From Nocardioides jejuensis (GTDB lineage Bacteria > Actinomycetota > Actinomycetes > Propionibacteriales > Nocardioidaceae): a DNA stretch of 64,000 nt. Every line of letters starts with the position of its first letter. Position 1 is the stretch's first letter. Positions 8,938-16,659 of the stretch are shown in pieces. The stretch spans positions 29,279 to 93,278 of the forward strand of contig NZ_SJZJ01000010.1 in the NCBI RefSeq assembly GCF_004337475.1, read 5' to 3'. The notes beneath the pieces are model-generated. The model did no database searches, had not been told where the DNA came from, and worked only from the letters and a program-made list of their open reading frames with translations. The translations under genes and the position numbers were made by a program.

Positions 8938-9369
8938 GTGGGTCCGCTCATCGGTTACGTCCCGGGGGTCTACGACCTCTTCCACGTGGGTCACCTCAAC
9001 CTGCTGCGCCAGGCGCGCGAGCAGTGCGATGTGCTCGTGGCCGGCGTCGTCACCGACGAGATGTGCGAGCTGGCCAAGGGCGTGACGCCGACGGTCCCGC
9101 TCGCCGAGCGTCTGGCGATCGTCGACGCGATCGGCATCGTCGACGCGGTCTACGCGGAGGACACGCCCTCGAAGGCCGACGCCCACGCGGTCGTCGGCTT
9201 CCACCGGATCTTCAAGGGCGACGACTGGCGCGGCACCGACAAGGGCGACCGGCTCGAGCGGCAGATGGGGCTGCTCGGTGTCGAGGTCGTCTACTTCCCC
9301 TACTCGCTGCAGACCTCGTCGACCGCCTTGCGCCGCGCGCTCAAGCTGCGCGACGGGCGTGCGTCATGA
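8938..9369 (+). CDS. Cytidylyltransferase-like protein (TagD/GCT family)
   Basis: A 144-residue nucleotidyltransferase that starts directly with the catalytic core: GVYDLFHVGHLNLL carries the HxGH motif, and SLQTSSTALRRAL near the C-terminus corresponds to the RTxGISTT-like motif in altered form. Relatives make CDP-glycerol, CDP-ethanolamine or related activated alcohols. The next gene, a LicD-methyltransferase fusion, overlaps by four bases (ATGA), so the pair probably activates and attaches a phospho-alcohol to a surface polymer. The exact alcohol is unknown. Confidence 0.85.
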   Translation: MGPLIGYVPGVYDLFHVGHLNLLRQAREQCDVLVAGVVTDEMCELAKGVTPTVPLAERLAIVDAIGIVDAVYAEDTPSKADAHAVVGFHRIFKGDDWRGTDKGDRLERQMGLLGVEVVYFPYSLQTSSTALRRALKLRDGRAS

Positions 9370-10949
9370 CGGTCAGCGTCGACGCCGACGGCCTCGCGGT
9401 CCTCGACCCGGACCTGCTGGCGATCCCGCTACTGGTCTCGTTCGACGGCGCGTGGGTCTGGTCGACGACGCCCGCACGCGACGGCGTACGACGGGTCGGT
9501 GGGGGCATCGTGGTGCCGTGGCCGCCGGCCCTGACGGCGTACCTGGATGGTCGGACGCAGGTCGAGGTGGCCCGCACCGACGGCTCCGTCGTGTACGACG
9601 CCGAGCTGGTGCTGGGCTCCGGGGAGGGCCGGATCAGCGTCGTCGACGCCTCCGGTCACCCGCTGTCGATCGACAAGGTCGGCCACCTGACGCGGGCGTT
9701 CGCCGAGACCTCTGACGGCGTTCGCGAGGAGATCCTCGTCGGCACGCAGAAGGCGCTGGCGGACCTGCGTGACCTGGCCGGTGTCGAGGCCTACCTCAAC
9801 TACGGGGCGCTGCTTGGTGCCGTGCGCGACGGCCGCATGCTCGGCCACGACAGCGACACCGACGTCTGCTACCTCTCGGCGTTCCATGAGCCCGTCGACA
9901 TCATCCGCGAGTCCTACCGGGTGGAGCGCGTGATGCGCGACCGCGGCTGGGACGTGCTCCGGATGTCCGGCGGCGACATCAAGCTGCTGCTGCCGCTCAG
10001 CGACGGCCGGGTCTGCCACATCGACGTCTTCGTCGCCTTCCATGCGGTCGGGCGCTTCTTCCAGCTCGGCAACAGGAGTGGGCAGCTCCTGCGGGAGAGC
10101 ATCCTTCCGGTCTCGACGATCACGCTGCAGGGCCATGAGTTCCCGGCTCCCGCGGACCCGGAGGCGATGCTCGCCTTCATCTACGGGCCGGGCTGGCGGG
10201 TCCCCGACCCGTCGTTCCGCTATGCCGATCCGCGCGACGGGATCCGCCGGCTGGACGGCTGGCTGCGCGGCTTCCGCACCGAGATGCCGGCGTGGTCGGA
10301 GCACCACCTGGCGCACCTCGGACAGCGGGAGACGCCGTCCGAGTTCGGTCAGGTCGTCGCCGGCCGGCTGCCGGCCGACGCCCTGGTCGTGGACCTCGGG
10401 GCCGGGCGGGGGAGGGATGCACTGCACTTCGCGCGACGGGGGCACGAGGTGCGTGCCTACGACTTCTCCCGCCCGGCAGTCCAGGCCGTACGCCGCCGTG
10501 CCCGACGCGCGGGTCTGCCGGTCACGCCCGAACGGCTGATCCTCGACGAGCTCCGCTTCGTCGCGTCGATCGGCGCCCAGCTCGCCCGGCTCCGCCCCGA
10601 GCTCTACTCGCGCCAGCTCGTCGGCTGCCTCACCCCGCACGCCCGCGCCCATCTCTGGCGGCTCGCCCGGATGGCGACCGCCGGTGGCGGCGCCTTCCAC
10701 CTGGAGTACGCCGCCACCGGGCCGGACCGGCTGCCCGCTCCCGGCCCGGGCCGACTGGTCCGCCGCCTCGACCCCGACCTCGTCGCCCGGGAGATCGCCG
10801 CCTCGGGCGGCGTCATCGACGACCACCAGCTCCTCGCCACCGGTGAGGACCCGCGGGTCGCGCGGCTGCAGGTGCGGTGGCCCCGCGGCGTACGAGATCT
10901 GTCCGACCTGTCCGTCCTCGAGGAGGAGTCCCATGTCCGAGTTCACTGA
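9366..10949 (+). CDS. LicD family phosphotransferase fused to a methyltransferase
   Basis: A 527-residue multidomain protein. About residues 125-270 match the LicD nucleotidyltransferase-like fold: YLNYGALLGAVRDGRMLGHDSDTD contains the conserved small-residue and Asp motif used to transfer phosphocholine or similar groups to teichoic acids and glycans. About residues 325-510 form a class I SAM-dependent methyltransferase with motif I VVDLGAGRGRDALHFA. The first 120 residues look like a beta-rich accessory domain. It is translationally coupled to the cytidylyltransferase. The fusion suggests transfer and methylation of a surface substituent; the acceptor is unknown. Confidence 0.8.
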   Translation: MTVSVDADGLAVLDPDLLAIPLLVSFDGAWVWSTTPARDGVRRVGGGIVVPWPPALTAYLDGRTQVEVARTDGSVVYDAELVLGSGEGRISVVDASGHPLSIDKVGHLTRAFAETSDGVREEILVGTQKALADLRDLAGVEAYLNYGALLGAVRDGRMLGHDSDTDVCYLSAFHEPVDIIRESYRVERVMRDRGWDVLRMSGGDIKLLLPLSDGRVCHIDVFVAFHAVGRFFQLGNRSGQLLRESILPVSTITLQGHEFPAPADPEAMLAFIYGPGWRVPDPSFRYADPRDGIRRLDGWLRGFRTEMPAWSEHHLAHLGQRETPSEFGQVVAGRLPADALVVDLGAGRGRDALHFARRGHEVRAYDFSRPAVQAVRRRARRAGLPVTPERLILDELRFVASIGAQLARLRPELYSRQLVGCLTPHARAHLWRLARMATAGGGAFHLEYAATGPDRLPAPGPGRLVRRLDPDLVAREIAASGGVIDDHQLLATGEDPRVARLQVRWPRGVRDLSDLSVLEEESHVRVH

Positions 10950-11193
10950 TCGTGCCCGCGGCAAGGCCCGCTCGGCCGCCCGTCGCGCCCGTGACCGCTA
11001 CCAGGCGGTCCAGTCGAGCCGCGTCGTCGAGGTGCGCCTGCGCGCCCTCGAGGACGAGGCGCAGGAGGCACGTCAGCTGCAGCGCCGCGTGGCGGAGCTG
11101 ACCGATGTGGTGACCGAGCTGCTGATCCCGATCCACCTGCGCGACGACGCGCGGGTGGAGGAGGTATTGGAGCGCTACCGCGCCCGCCTCTGA
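10933..11193 (+). CDS. Small coiled-coil protein
   Basis: An 86-residue charged protein with a helical heptad-like stretch (VEVRLRALEDEAQEARQLQ, about residues 31-50) and a conserved-looking tail ending in VEEVLERYRARL. It overlaps the LicD fusion by 17 bases, and its own ribosome site (AGGAGGAG at 10921-10928) lies inside that gene. Co-expression with the glycan genes suggests a scaffold role, but this is inference. No catalytic residues, signal peptide or membrane segment are visible. Confidence 0.75.
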   Translation: MSEFTDRARGKARSAARRARDRYQAVQSSRVVEVRLRALEDEAQEARQLQRRVAELTDVVTELLIPIHLRDDARVEEVLERYRARL

Positions 11194-11205
11194 TGACGTG
11201 TTGGC

Positions 11206-11211
11206 TACGGT
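11206..11211 (+). promoter_or_regulatory. -10 hexamer, leaderless start of SRPBCC gene
   Basis: TACGGT ends six bases before the GTG at 11218; no ribosome site is visible. Confidence 0.45.
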
Positions 11212-11217
11212 GAGGCC

Positions 11218-11658
11218 GTGGCCAGCGTCGTCCAGCACAGCGTCGAGATCGATGCACCCGTCTCCGTCGTCTTCGCCTACGTCGACGACCACGAGCGCAC
11301 CAAGGACTGGATGTACGGGCTCCACGAGATCCGGCCGGTCACCGAGGAGACGCACGGCGTCGGGGCGACGTACGACGGCGTGATGAAGCTCGGCGTCACG
11401 CTCACCTCGCGGATCCGGTGCTCCGCCTGGGTGCAGGACGAGCTGCTCGAGATCGAGTCCGTGAGCGGCATCCGCAACACCCAGCGGTGGACGTTCACCG
11501 ACCTCGGCGACGGACGGACCCGGCTGGAGGCATGGATCAGCTACACGCTGCCGGGCGGACCGGCCGGCAAGGCGATCGCCGCAGCCGTGAAGCCCGTCAT
11601 CGGGATCGCGATCCGGCACACGAGCGAGGCCCTGGTCCACGCGATCGAAGGCCTCTGA
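11218..11658 (+). CDS. SRPBCC family protein
   Basis: A 146-residue START/Bet v1-fold protein. The opening VVQHSVEIDAPVSVVFAYVDDHERTKDWM is the typical first strand and helices of SRPBCC (polyketide cyclase/dehydrase-like) proteins, and the C-terminal long helix closes the ligand cavity. Members bind lipids, hormones or polyketides, or are toxins such as RatA; nothing here selects among them. It has its own leaderless promoter 24 bases after the previous gene. Confidence 0.8.
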   Translation: MASVVQHSVEIDAPVSVVFAYVDDHERTKDWMYGLHEIRPVTEETHGVGATYDGVMKLGVTLTSRIRCSAWVQDELLEIESVSGIRNTQRWTFTDLGDGRTRLEAWISYTLPGGPAGKAIAAAVKPVIGIAIRHTSEALVHAIEGL

Positions 11659-11683
11659 GTGCGCACTGCGGCGACCGGGGTCC

Positions 11684-11689
11684 TAGGGT
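11684..11689 (+). promoter_or_regulatory. -10 hexamer of tRNA(UUG)
   Basis: TAGGGT lies 11 bases upstream of the first tRNA base, giving a leader of about four bases. Confidence 0.45.
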
Positions 11690-11700
11690 TGGACCCGCTT

Positions 11701-11779
11701 TCCCCAGTTGGTCTGCCGGTAGGGCCCGCCTGACTTTGAATCAGGACAAGCGACGCAGGTTCGACTCCTGCCTGGGGAG
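11701..11779 (+). tRNA. tRNA-Gln (anticodon UUG)
   Basis: The 79-nt gene folds with a 7-bp acceptor (11701-11707 with 11772-11778), discriminator G, a 5-bp anticodon stem CCTGA/TCAGG with loop CTTTGAA giving anticodon TTG, and a T arm GCAGG-TTCGACT-CCTGC. The weak first pair T1-A72 and discriminator G agree with glutamine identity. CCA is not encoded. The region between anticodon stem and T stem (ACAAGCGAC) is nine bases, longer than the usual four or five, and the D stem has a mismatch, so the isotype call is less secure than the tRNA call. Confidence 0.75.
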
Positions 11780-11790
11780 CCGAAACGCCG

Positions 11791-11820
11791 ACGGGCCCGG
11801 AGCATGTGCTCCGGGCCCGT
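11791..11820 (+). terminator. Strong hairpin after tRNA(UUG)
   Basis: A perfect 13-bp stem (11791-11803 with 11808-11820) and four-base loop ATGT, 12 bases after the tRNA. No T tract follows. It may serve both the tRNA and the convergent membrane-protein gene. Confidence 0.7.
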
Positions 11821-11862
11821 CTGGCGTGATGTGGTCGCGCGCTGCGTCAGGCGGCCGCTGGG

Positions 11863-12915
11863 TCAGGCGCCCGACGTCGCGCGACCGGCGAGGGCGTTGC
11901 GGGCCAGGACGATCAGCAGGCCCACCGAGGCGAACGCCGCGAGCACCAGCAGCGGCAGGCCGTCGGAGGCGTCGGGGAAGTAGAGCCGGTCCCGGACGAA
12001 CGACGCTCCGGCGCCGGGAGGAAGGAGGCGGCCGATCGTCCGTCCCGCGTGCGGCAGCATCTCGGGCGCGATGGAGGAGCCCGAGATGATCAGGCCGAGG
12101 GTGAAGTAGAGGGCACCGATGAGCGCACCGGCGCGGCCGAAGAGCGCCACAGCAGCCGCGGTGGAGGCGGTGATCGCCAGCGAGACCAGCGAGAACGCGA
12201 CGAAGAGGCCGCCGTGGTCGGCTCCCTTGCCGACGCCGTAGAACGACATCGCGAGCAGGGCAACACCGCCCGACAGCAGGGCGTAGACGACCAGCAGGGC
12301 AGCGTGCCCGATGCCCCGCATGGCCGACCTGCCCACGCGCTTGCCGAGCTGGCCCAGCGCCATGGAGGCGATCGAGGCGCCCAGGCTGAGCGCCTGGATC
12401 AGGAAGCCGAGGGAGCTGCCGGAGCTGTCCTCCTTCGGCAGCGGGACGAGGTCGACGATGGTCGGCGTCTGCGCCAGCTGCGCGGCGGTCGCTGCGGGAA
12501 CCGGCCGTCCTGCGGCGGTGACCTGGCTGGCGGACGCGCCGATCCGGCGTTCGAACTCCTGGGTGTACATCGCCTTGAGCAGGTTGGCGACGGCCGGCGA
12601 CGCGGCCGAGGCGACGTACAGCGTCGGGCCCTTCGCGTCGTGCACGTAGCCGCCGTACGCCTTGCGCTCCTTGATCGCCGCGGTCAGGGATTCAGCGGAG
12701 GAGTACTGCTCCACGCTGAAGGAGCCGTCCTTCTCCAGCGGCGGGATGATTGCGGCGCGCTCCTCGGCGGGGGCGGAGATGCCGACCGGAAGGTGGTGCG
12801 GCTTCGGAGCGTGGGCCATCGCCAGGTAGTAGCAGCCGAGCAGCAGCTGGATCGCGGCTCCGGCGAGCGCGACCGCGAGGCCGAGCTTCGACAGCGTGCG
12901 GCGTTGGTGGTTCAT
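11863..12915 (-). CDS. ABC-2/YhgE-like integral membrane protein
   Basis: A 350-residue membrane protein. One N-terminal membrane segment (about residues 11-35) is followed by an extracytoplasmic domain of about 130 residues and then a C-terminal block of five or six hydrophobic helices (about 190-345). That topology matches the ABC-2 permease-like/YhgE-Pip group found in export and phage-infection proteins. AAGGAG precedes the ATG at 12915. No ATPase partner is adjacent, so transport is not established. Confidence 0.75.
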   Translation of the reverse strand: MNHQRRTLSKLGLAVALAGAAIQLLLGCYYLAMAHAPKPHHLPVGISAPAEERAAIIPPLEKDGSFSVEQYSSAESLTAAIKERKAYGGYVHDAKGPTLYVASAASPAVANLLKAMYTQEFERRIGASASQVTAAGRPVPAATAAQLAQTPTIVDLVPLPKEDSSGSSLGFLIQALSLGASIASMALGQLGKRVGRSAMRGIGHAALLVVYALLSGGVALLAMSFYGVGKGADHGGLFVAFSLVSLAITASTAAAVALFGRAGALIGALYFTLGLIISGSSIAPEMLPHAGRTIGRLLPPGAGASFVRDRLYFPDASDGLPLLVLAAFASVGLLIVLARNALAGRATSGA

Positions 12916-12971
12916 GAGGCTCCTTCCGGGCGAGCGTCGCCCGACGCCCGCCAGCAAGGTAGCGCCCCCGC

Positions 12972-13901
12972 TCAGCGTGCGGCGAGGACCTTCGCCACCA
13001 CGCCCGCGATGGCGTCGTCGACCGCGGCGGCGTCCTCGAACGTGACCATGTGGCCGGCCCGCTCGACCAGCACGAGACGGGCGCCGGGGATGGACCGTGC
13101 CAGGCGGCGGCTGACGGCCACCGGGATGACCAGGTCGCTGCGGCCGGACAGCACGACCGTCTCGGTCCGGCCCAGCTCCGCAACGCCGGCGCGGGCGTCG
13201 TACGCGAACATGGCGGCGAGGTAGTCGGCGAGGACGTCGAGCGGGTTGGCCTCGACCATCTCCGCGAACGCGCGACGGTGGACCGCCAGCGCCCGGCGGT
13301 CATGCATCACCCACGCGGCGAGGTCGAAGGGCAGCCTCCCGGCCAGGCGTACGACGGGGCGCACGCGCTGCAGGGAGCGGAGCAGGCAGGGGCCGGCGAG
13401 CCGGGCGACGCGCTCGAGTCCGTGCAGGTCGATCTCGCGCCCCGACCGCGCACTCGCGATCAGGACCGTGCCGCGCACCCGGCCGCCGATCAGGTCAGGA
13501 CGCAGTCCGGCGAGCGCCTGGACGACCATGCCGCCCATGCTGTGCCCGACGAGTACGACGGCACCCGGAGCCGCCTCGACGAGCTCCGCGAGGTCCAGGG
13601 CGAGCTGGTCCAGCGACGCCGTGCCGCGAGGGCCGCGCGGGCCGCGCGGGCCGCGCGCGCTGCGCCCGAACCCGCGCTGGTCGAAGTAGATGCGCCGGAC
13701 GTTGCCGCCCGCTGCGTCGAGGGTGGCGCGCTGGTGGCGGAAGCTGGTCAGGTTCAGCGTGTAGCCGTGGACGAAGATCACCGAGACGGCCGCGTCGACG
13801 GGCCCGTCCGCCTCCACGTCCAGCCGGGTGCCGTCGGCCGTCCGGAACTCGAAGTGGTCGGTGCCCACGACGGGGACCAGCCGCAGCGGGCGCGAGGTCA
13901 C
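12972..13901 (-). CDS. Alpha/beta hydrolase
   Basis: A 309-residue hydrolase with the oxyanion strand VIFVHGYTLN, nucleophile elbow VGHSMGG, and a late Asp (SGRSDLVIP) and His (ERAGHMVTFED) completing the triad. Substrate unknown. The GTG start overlaps the thioesterase stop by four bases (GTGA), making it the third gene of a coupled operon with an alcohol dehydrogenase and an acyl-CoA thioesterase. A run of three RGP repeats follows the conserved DQRGFGRSA and is encoded by a 9-bp tandem repeat. Confidence 0.88.
   Translation of the reverse strand: MTSRPLRLVPVVGTDHFEFRTADGTRLDVEADGPVDAAVSVIFVHGYTLNLTSFRHQRATLDAAGGNVRRIYFDQRGFGRSARGPRGPRGPRGTASLDQLALDLAELVEAAPGAVVLVGHSMGGMVVQALAGLRPDLIGGRVRGTVLIASARSGREIDLHGLERVARLAGPCLLRSLQRVRPVVRLAGRLPFDLAAWVMHDRRALAVHRRAFAEMVEANPLDVLADYLAAMFAYDARAGVAELGRTETVVLSGRSDLVIPVAVSRRLARSIPGARLVLVERAGHMVTFEDAAAVDDAIAGVVAKVLAAR
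13631..13657. repeat. Three tandem copies of a 9-bp unit inside the hydrolase
   Basis: GGCCGCGCG is repeated three times exactly, encoding ARGPRGPRGPRG in the minus-strand hydrolase. Such in-frame repeats can change copy number by slippage without breaking the frame. Confidence 0.85.
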
Positions 13902-14350
13902 GACCGGATGCCCTCCGCGGCCGCCTTGATCACCGCAGGGATGGCGGTGGGGCGTCGCGTCTCGGGGTCGGCGTACACGACGGAGAAGCGGGAAACCGCG
14001 GCGGGCGAATCGCTGCCGGAGACGAAGAAGCCGACCTGGTAGCGGATGCTCGAGCTGCCGGTGTGCAGGCAGCGCAGGCCGAGCCGCAGCTGGTGGGTCG
14101 GCAGGATCTCCTGCAGGTAGAGGCACCCGGTCTCGACGACGAGCCCGACGGCGGGCAGGTGGTGCGGCGGCATCCCGGCAGCGTCGGCCACGAAGTCGTT
14201 GATGAGGGTGTCCATCATCAGGTACTGCACGGCGTTGTTGAGGTGGCCGTAGCGGTCGATGTCGGCCCACCGGATCGGGTAGTCCCGCTGGTGCGGGAAG
14301 AGGTCGATCCGGAGGTCGCGCGGGGCGATCTCCTGGGTCTCCTGGGTCAC
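13898..14350 (-). CDS. Acyl-CoA thioesterase (4HBT hotdog family)
   Basis: A 150-residue hotdog-fold protein. The N-terminal WADIDRYGHLNNAVQY is the 4-hydroxybenzoyl-CoA thioesterase-type signature (Asp, GH-N). It hydrolyses an acyl-CoA of unknown chain. Its GTG start overlaps the dehydrogenase stop by four bases and its own stop overlaps the hydrolase start in the same way, so the three genes are translationally coupled, consistent with a short fatty-alcohol or acyl catabolic route. Confidence 0.88.
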   Translation of the reverse strand: MTQETQEIAPRDLRIDLFPHQRDYPIRWADIDRYGHLNNAVQYLMMDTLINDFVADAAGMPPHHLPAVGLVVETGCLYLQEILPTHQLRLGLRCLHTGSSSIRYQVGFFVSGSDSPAAVSRFSVVYADPETRRPTAIPAVIKAAAEGIRS

Positions 14351-15474
14351 GAGTCCTCCATCACGATGAGCTGGCGCAGGGCGGCACCGGCATCGAGCCG
14401 GTCCAGCGCCGTGTTGAGATCGGCCAGCGTGATCCGGTCGGAGACGAGCTCCTCGACCGGGAGCTGGCCGGCACGCCAGAGTTCCACGAACCGGGGGATG
14501 TCGCGGCGCGGCACCGCGTTGCCGAGATAGCTGCCGACGATCGTCCGGCCCTCGGCGACCAGCGCGAGCGGGGAGACCGCAGCGCGGGCGTCGGGGTGGG
14601 GAAGGCCGACCGTGACGGTGCGTCCGCCCGGAGCGGTGAGGGCGATCGCGGTCTCGAACGCGCGGACCGAGCCCGCGGCCTCGATGACCAGGTCGCCCTT
14701 GAAGCCGGCCGGGTCCTCGGCAGCCTCCGCGGGGGTGGCTGCCCGTGCGGCGCCGAGCCGCAGCGCGGTGGCGATCTTGTCGGCCTGCATGTCGACGGCG
14801 CAGACCTCGACGTCGTCGAGCGCCAGCGCGGTGAGGACGGCGGCCATGCCGACACCGCCGAGCCCGACGACGGTCACGCGGCCACCGGGCCGCACGCCGC
14901 CGGTGTTGAGCACCGCTCCGCCCCCGGTCAGGACGGCGCAGCCGAGCAGCGCCGCCACCTCGGCCGGGACGTCAGCAGGCACCGGCACGACGGAACGCCG
15001 GTCGACCACCGCGTACGTCGCGAAGGCGCTCGCGCCCAGGTGGTGCAGGACCGGCTCCTCCCCGCGCAGGAGCCGGGTCCCGCCCGAGAGCAGCTCGCCC
15101 GTGCCGTTGGTCGCCGAGCCGCGCGTGCAGGGACGGATGCCGTCGGTCGCGCACGCCTCGCACTCGCCGCACCGCGGGAGGAAGGTCAGCACGACCCGCT
15201 GACCGACGGGGAAGAGGTCCTGGTCGGCCGAGAGCGCGCCTGTCGCCACGACCACGCCCGCTGCCTCGTGGCCCAGGAGCATCGGCACCGGTCGCGGCCG
15301 GTCGCCGTTGACCACCGACAGGTCGGAGTGGCAGAGACCTGCCACCTCGATCCGAACCAGCAGCTCCTCCGGGCCGGGGTCAGCAAGGTCGAGCGAACTG
15401 ACCTCGAGCGGTGCCGACTCGGCGTACGGGCGGGGGAGGTCGCGCTGTGAGAGGACGGCGCCGGTGATCTTCAC
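14347..15474 (-). CDS. Zinc-dependent alcohol dehydrogenase
   Basis: A 375-residue medium-chain dehydrogenase. GLCHSDLSV holds the catalytic zinc Cys, LLGHEAAGVV the second ligand, and CGECEACATDGIRPC the four cysteines of the structural zinc. The Rossmann motif is VTVVGLGGVGMAAVL, and the following acidic residue (VDMQADK) suggests NAD preference. GTG start; a weak CATAGT hexamer seven bases upstream. It leads the dehydrogenase-thioesterase-hydrolase operon. Substrate not predictable. Confidence 0.9.
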   Translation of the reverse strand: MKITGAVLSQRDLPRPYAESAPLEVSSLDLADPGPEELLVRIEVAGLCHSDLSVVNGDRPRPVPMLLGHEAAGVVVATGALSADQDLFPVGQRVVLTFLPRCGECEACATDGIRPCTRGSATNGTGELLSGGTRLLRGEEPVLHHLGASAFATYAVVDRRSVVPVPADVPAEVAALLGCAVLTGGGAVLNTGGVRPGGRVTVVGLGGVGMAAVLTALALDDVEVCAVDMQADKIATALRLGAARAATPAEAAEDPAGFKGDLVIEAAGSVRAFETAIALTAPGGRTVTVGLPHPDARAAVSPLALVAEGRTIVGSYLGNAVPRRDIPRFVELWRAGQLPVEELVSDRITLADLNTALDRLDAGAALRQLIVMEDS

Positions 15475-15517
15475 GCAGCCGACTATGGCACGGCGTGCTG
15501 ATGCCCTCGGCGGTCGC

Positions 15518-15841
15518 TCACGGCTCCTCGAAGCCGGGCTTGCACGCGTTGCCCGGGTTGAGTCCGATGGAGGTCAGGAACGCCTTGCCCTCGGGGGAGA
15601 CCTGGCCCCAGTTCTGCGTGCGGGTGAAGCCGTCGGCGTCGGGGACGTCCGGGTCGCCGCTGTAGGCATCGTTGCGTCCGGAGAACGCGCAGATCGAGGC
15701 GCCGTGGAGGGTGCCGTCCGGCTGCTTGAGGCTCTTGCCATTGCCGGTGATCTCGCCGGCCTGGGCGGCGGTCGCGCCGAGGGTGACGAGGGCGATGGCG
15801 GTGACGAAGCCAGCGGCGAGCGGGCGCGTGATGGAGTGCAT
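15518..15841 (-). CDS. Small secreted protein
   Basis: A 107-residue precursor with a clear signal peptide (residues 1-29, cleavage after AQA). The mature part of about 80 residues contains two cysteines (ICAFSG and GNACKPGF) likely to form a disulfide, and no membrane anchor. A GGGAGG ribosome site precedes the ATG. It lies between the dehydrogenase operon and the two-component system. The family is not recognised; secreted short proteins of this kind are common in actinobacteria. Confidence 0.75.
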   Translation of the reverse strand: MHSITRPLAAGFVTAIALVTLGATAAQAGEITGNGKSLKQPDGTLHGASICAFSGRNDAYSGDPDVPDADGFTRTQNWGQVSPEGKAFLTSIGLNPGNACKPGFEEP

Positions 15842-15993
15842 GGGGAAGTCCCTCCCGGTCAACGGGCGCCGGCCGGGTGTCGGCGTCGGGTGGTCCGACG
15901 CTAGGCAGCGGGGGCGTCCCGGCACCATGACGCGCCGGGGTGGTCAAGCCCGAGGGCACCCCGGCGTACGCGCTCTGGGGGCAGACTCGCCCC

Positions 15994-16659
15994 ATGCGCA
16001 TCGGACTCTGCGAGGACGACCCGGCCATCCGCCGGGTCGTGACCTCTGCCCTGCGGCTCGCCGACCACGACTGCGAGGTCGCCCACGACGGTCGCGAAGC
16101 GCTCGCGGTCTTCGCGGCCGAGCCGCACCCCGACGTCGTGATCCTCGACATCGGGCTGCCGGACGCCGACGGCCGCGACATCTGCCAGGCGCTGCGCGCG
16201 GCGGGGGTCCATGCGCCGGTGCTCTTCCTGACTGCGCTCGGCCAGGTGCACGAGAAGATCGCCGGCTTCGCGGCGGGTGGCGACGACTACCTGCCGAAGC
16301 CCTTCGACGTGAAGGAGCTCGTCGTTCGCGTGGAGGCGCTGGGTCGGCGCGCGACGCGGCCGGCGGCGCCTCCGACCGGCTCCGGGCTGCGCCTCGACCC
16401 GGCCCGGCACGCGCTCGTCTTCGACGGCGCCGAGGTCGGCCTGACGCCGACCGAGTACCGCATGCTCGGCGCCATCGCCGCCCGCCCCGGTGAGGTCGCA
16501 CGACGGCGCGAGGTGATCGCGGCCGGTTGGCCGGACGGCGCGATCGTCGCCGACAACACCGTCGACGCGTACGCCGCCCGGATCCGGCGCAAGCTGAAGA
16601 AGGTCGGGGCGCCGGTGCAGCTCGAGGCGATCCGTGGCGTGGGGTTCACCCTCCGATGA
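15994..16659 (+). CDS. OmpR/PhoB-type response regulator
   Basis: A 221-residue regulator. The receiver has the acidic pair Glu7/Asp8, the phosphorylated Asp52 in VVILDIGLPDADG and Lys102 in LPKPF. The winged-helix output domain covers about residues 130-221 (LTPTEYRMLGAIAARPGEV, and a recognition helix in VDAYAARIRRKLKK). The ATG at 15994 is preceded by CAGACT six bases upstream, a leaderless pattern. It overlaps the kinase gene by four bases (ATGA). Confidence 0.93.
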   Translation: MRIGLCEDDPAIRRVVTSALRLADHDCEVAHDGREALAVFAAEPHPDVVILDIGLPDADGRDICQALRAAGVHAPVLFLTALGQVHEKIAGFAAGGDDYLPKPFDVKELVVRVEALGRRATRPAAPPTGSGLRLDPARHALVFDGAEVGLTPTEYRMLGAIAARPGEVARRREVIAAGWPDGAIVADNTVDAYAARIRRKLKKVGAPVQLEAIRGVGFTLR

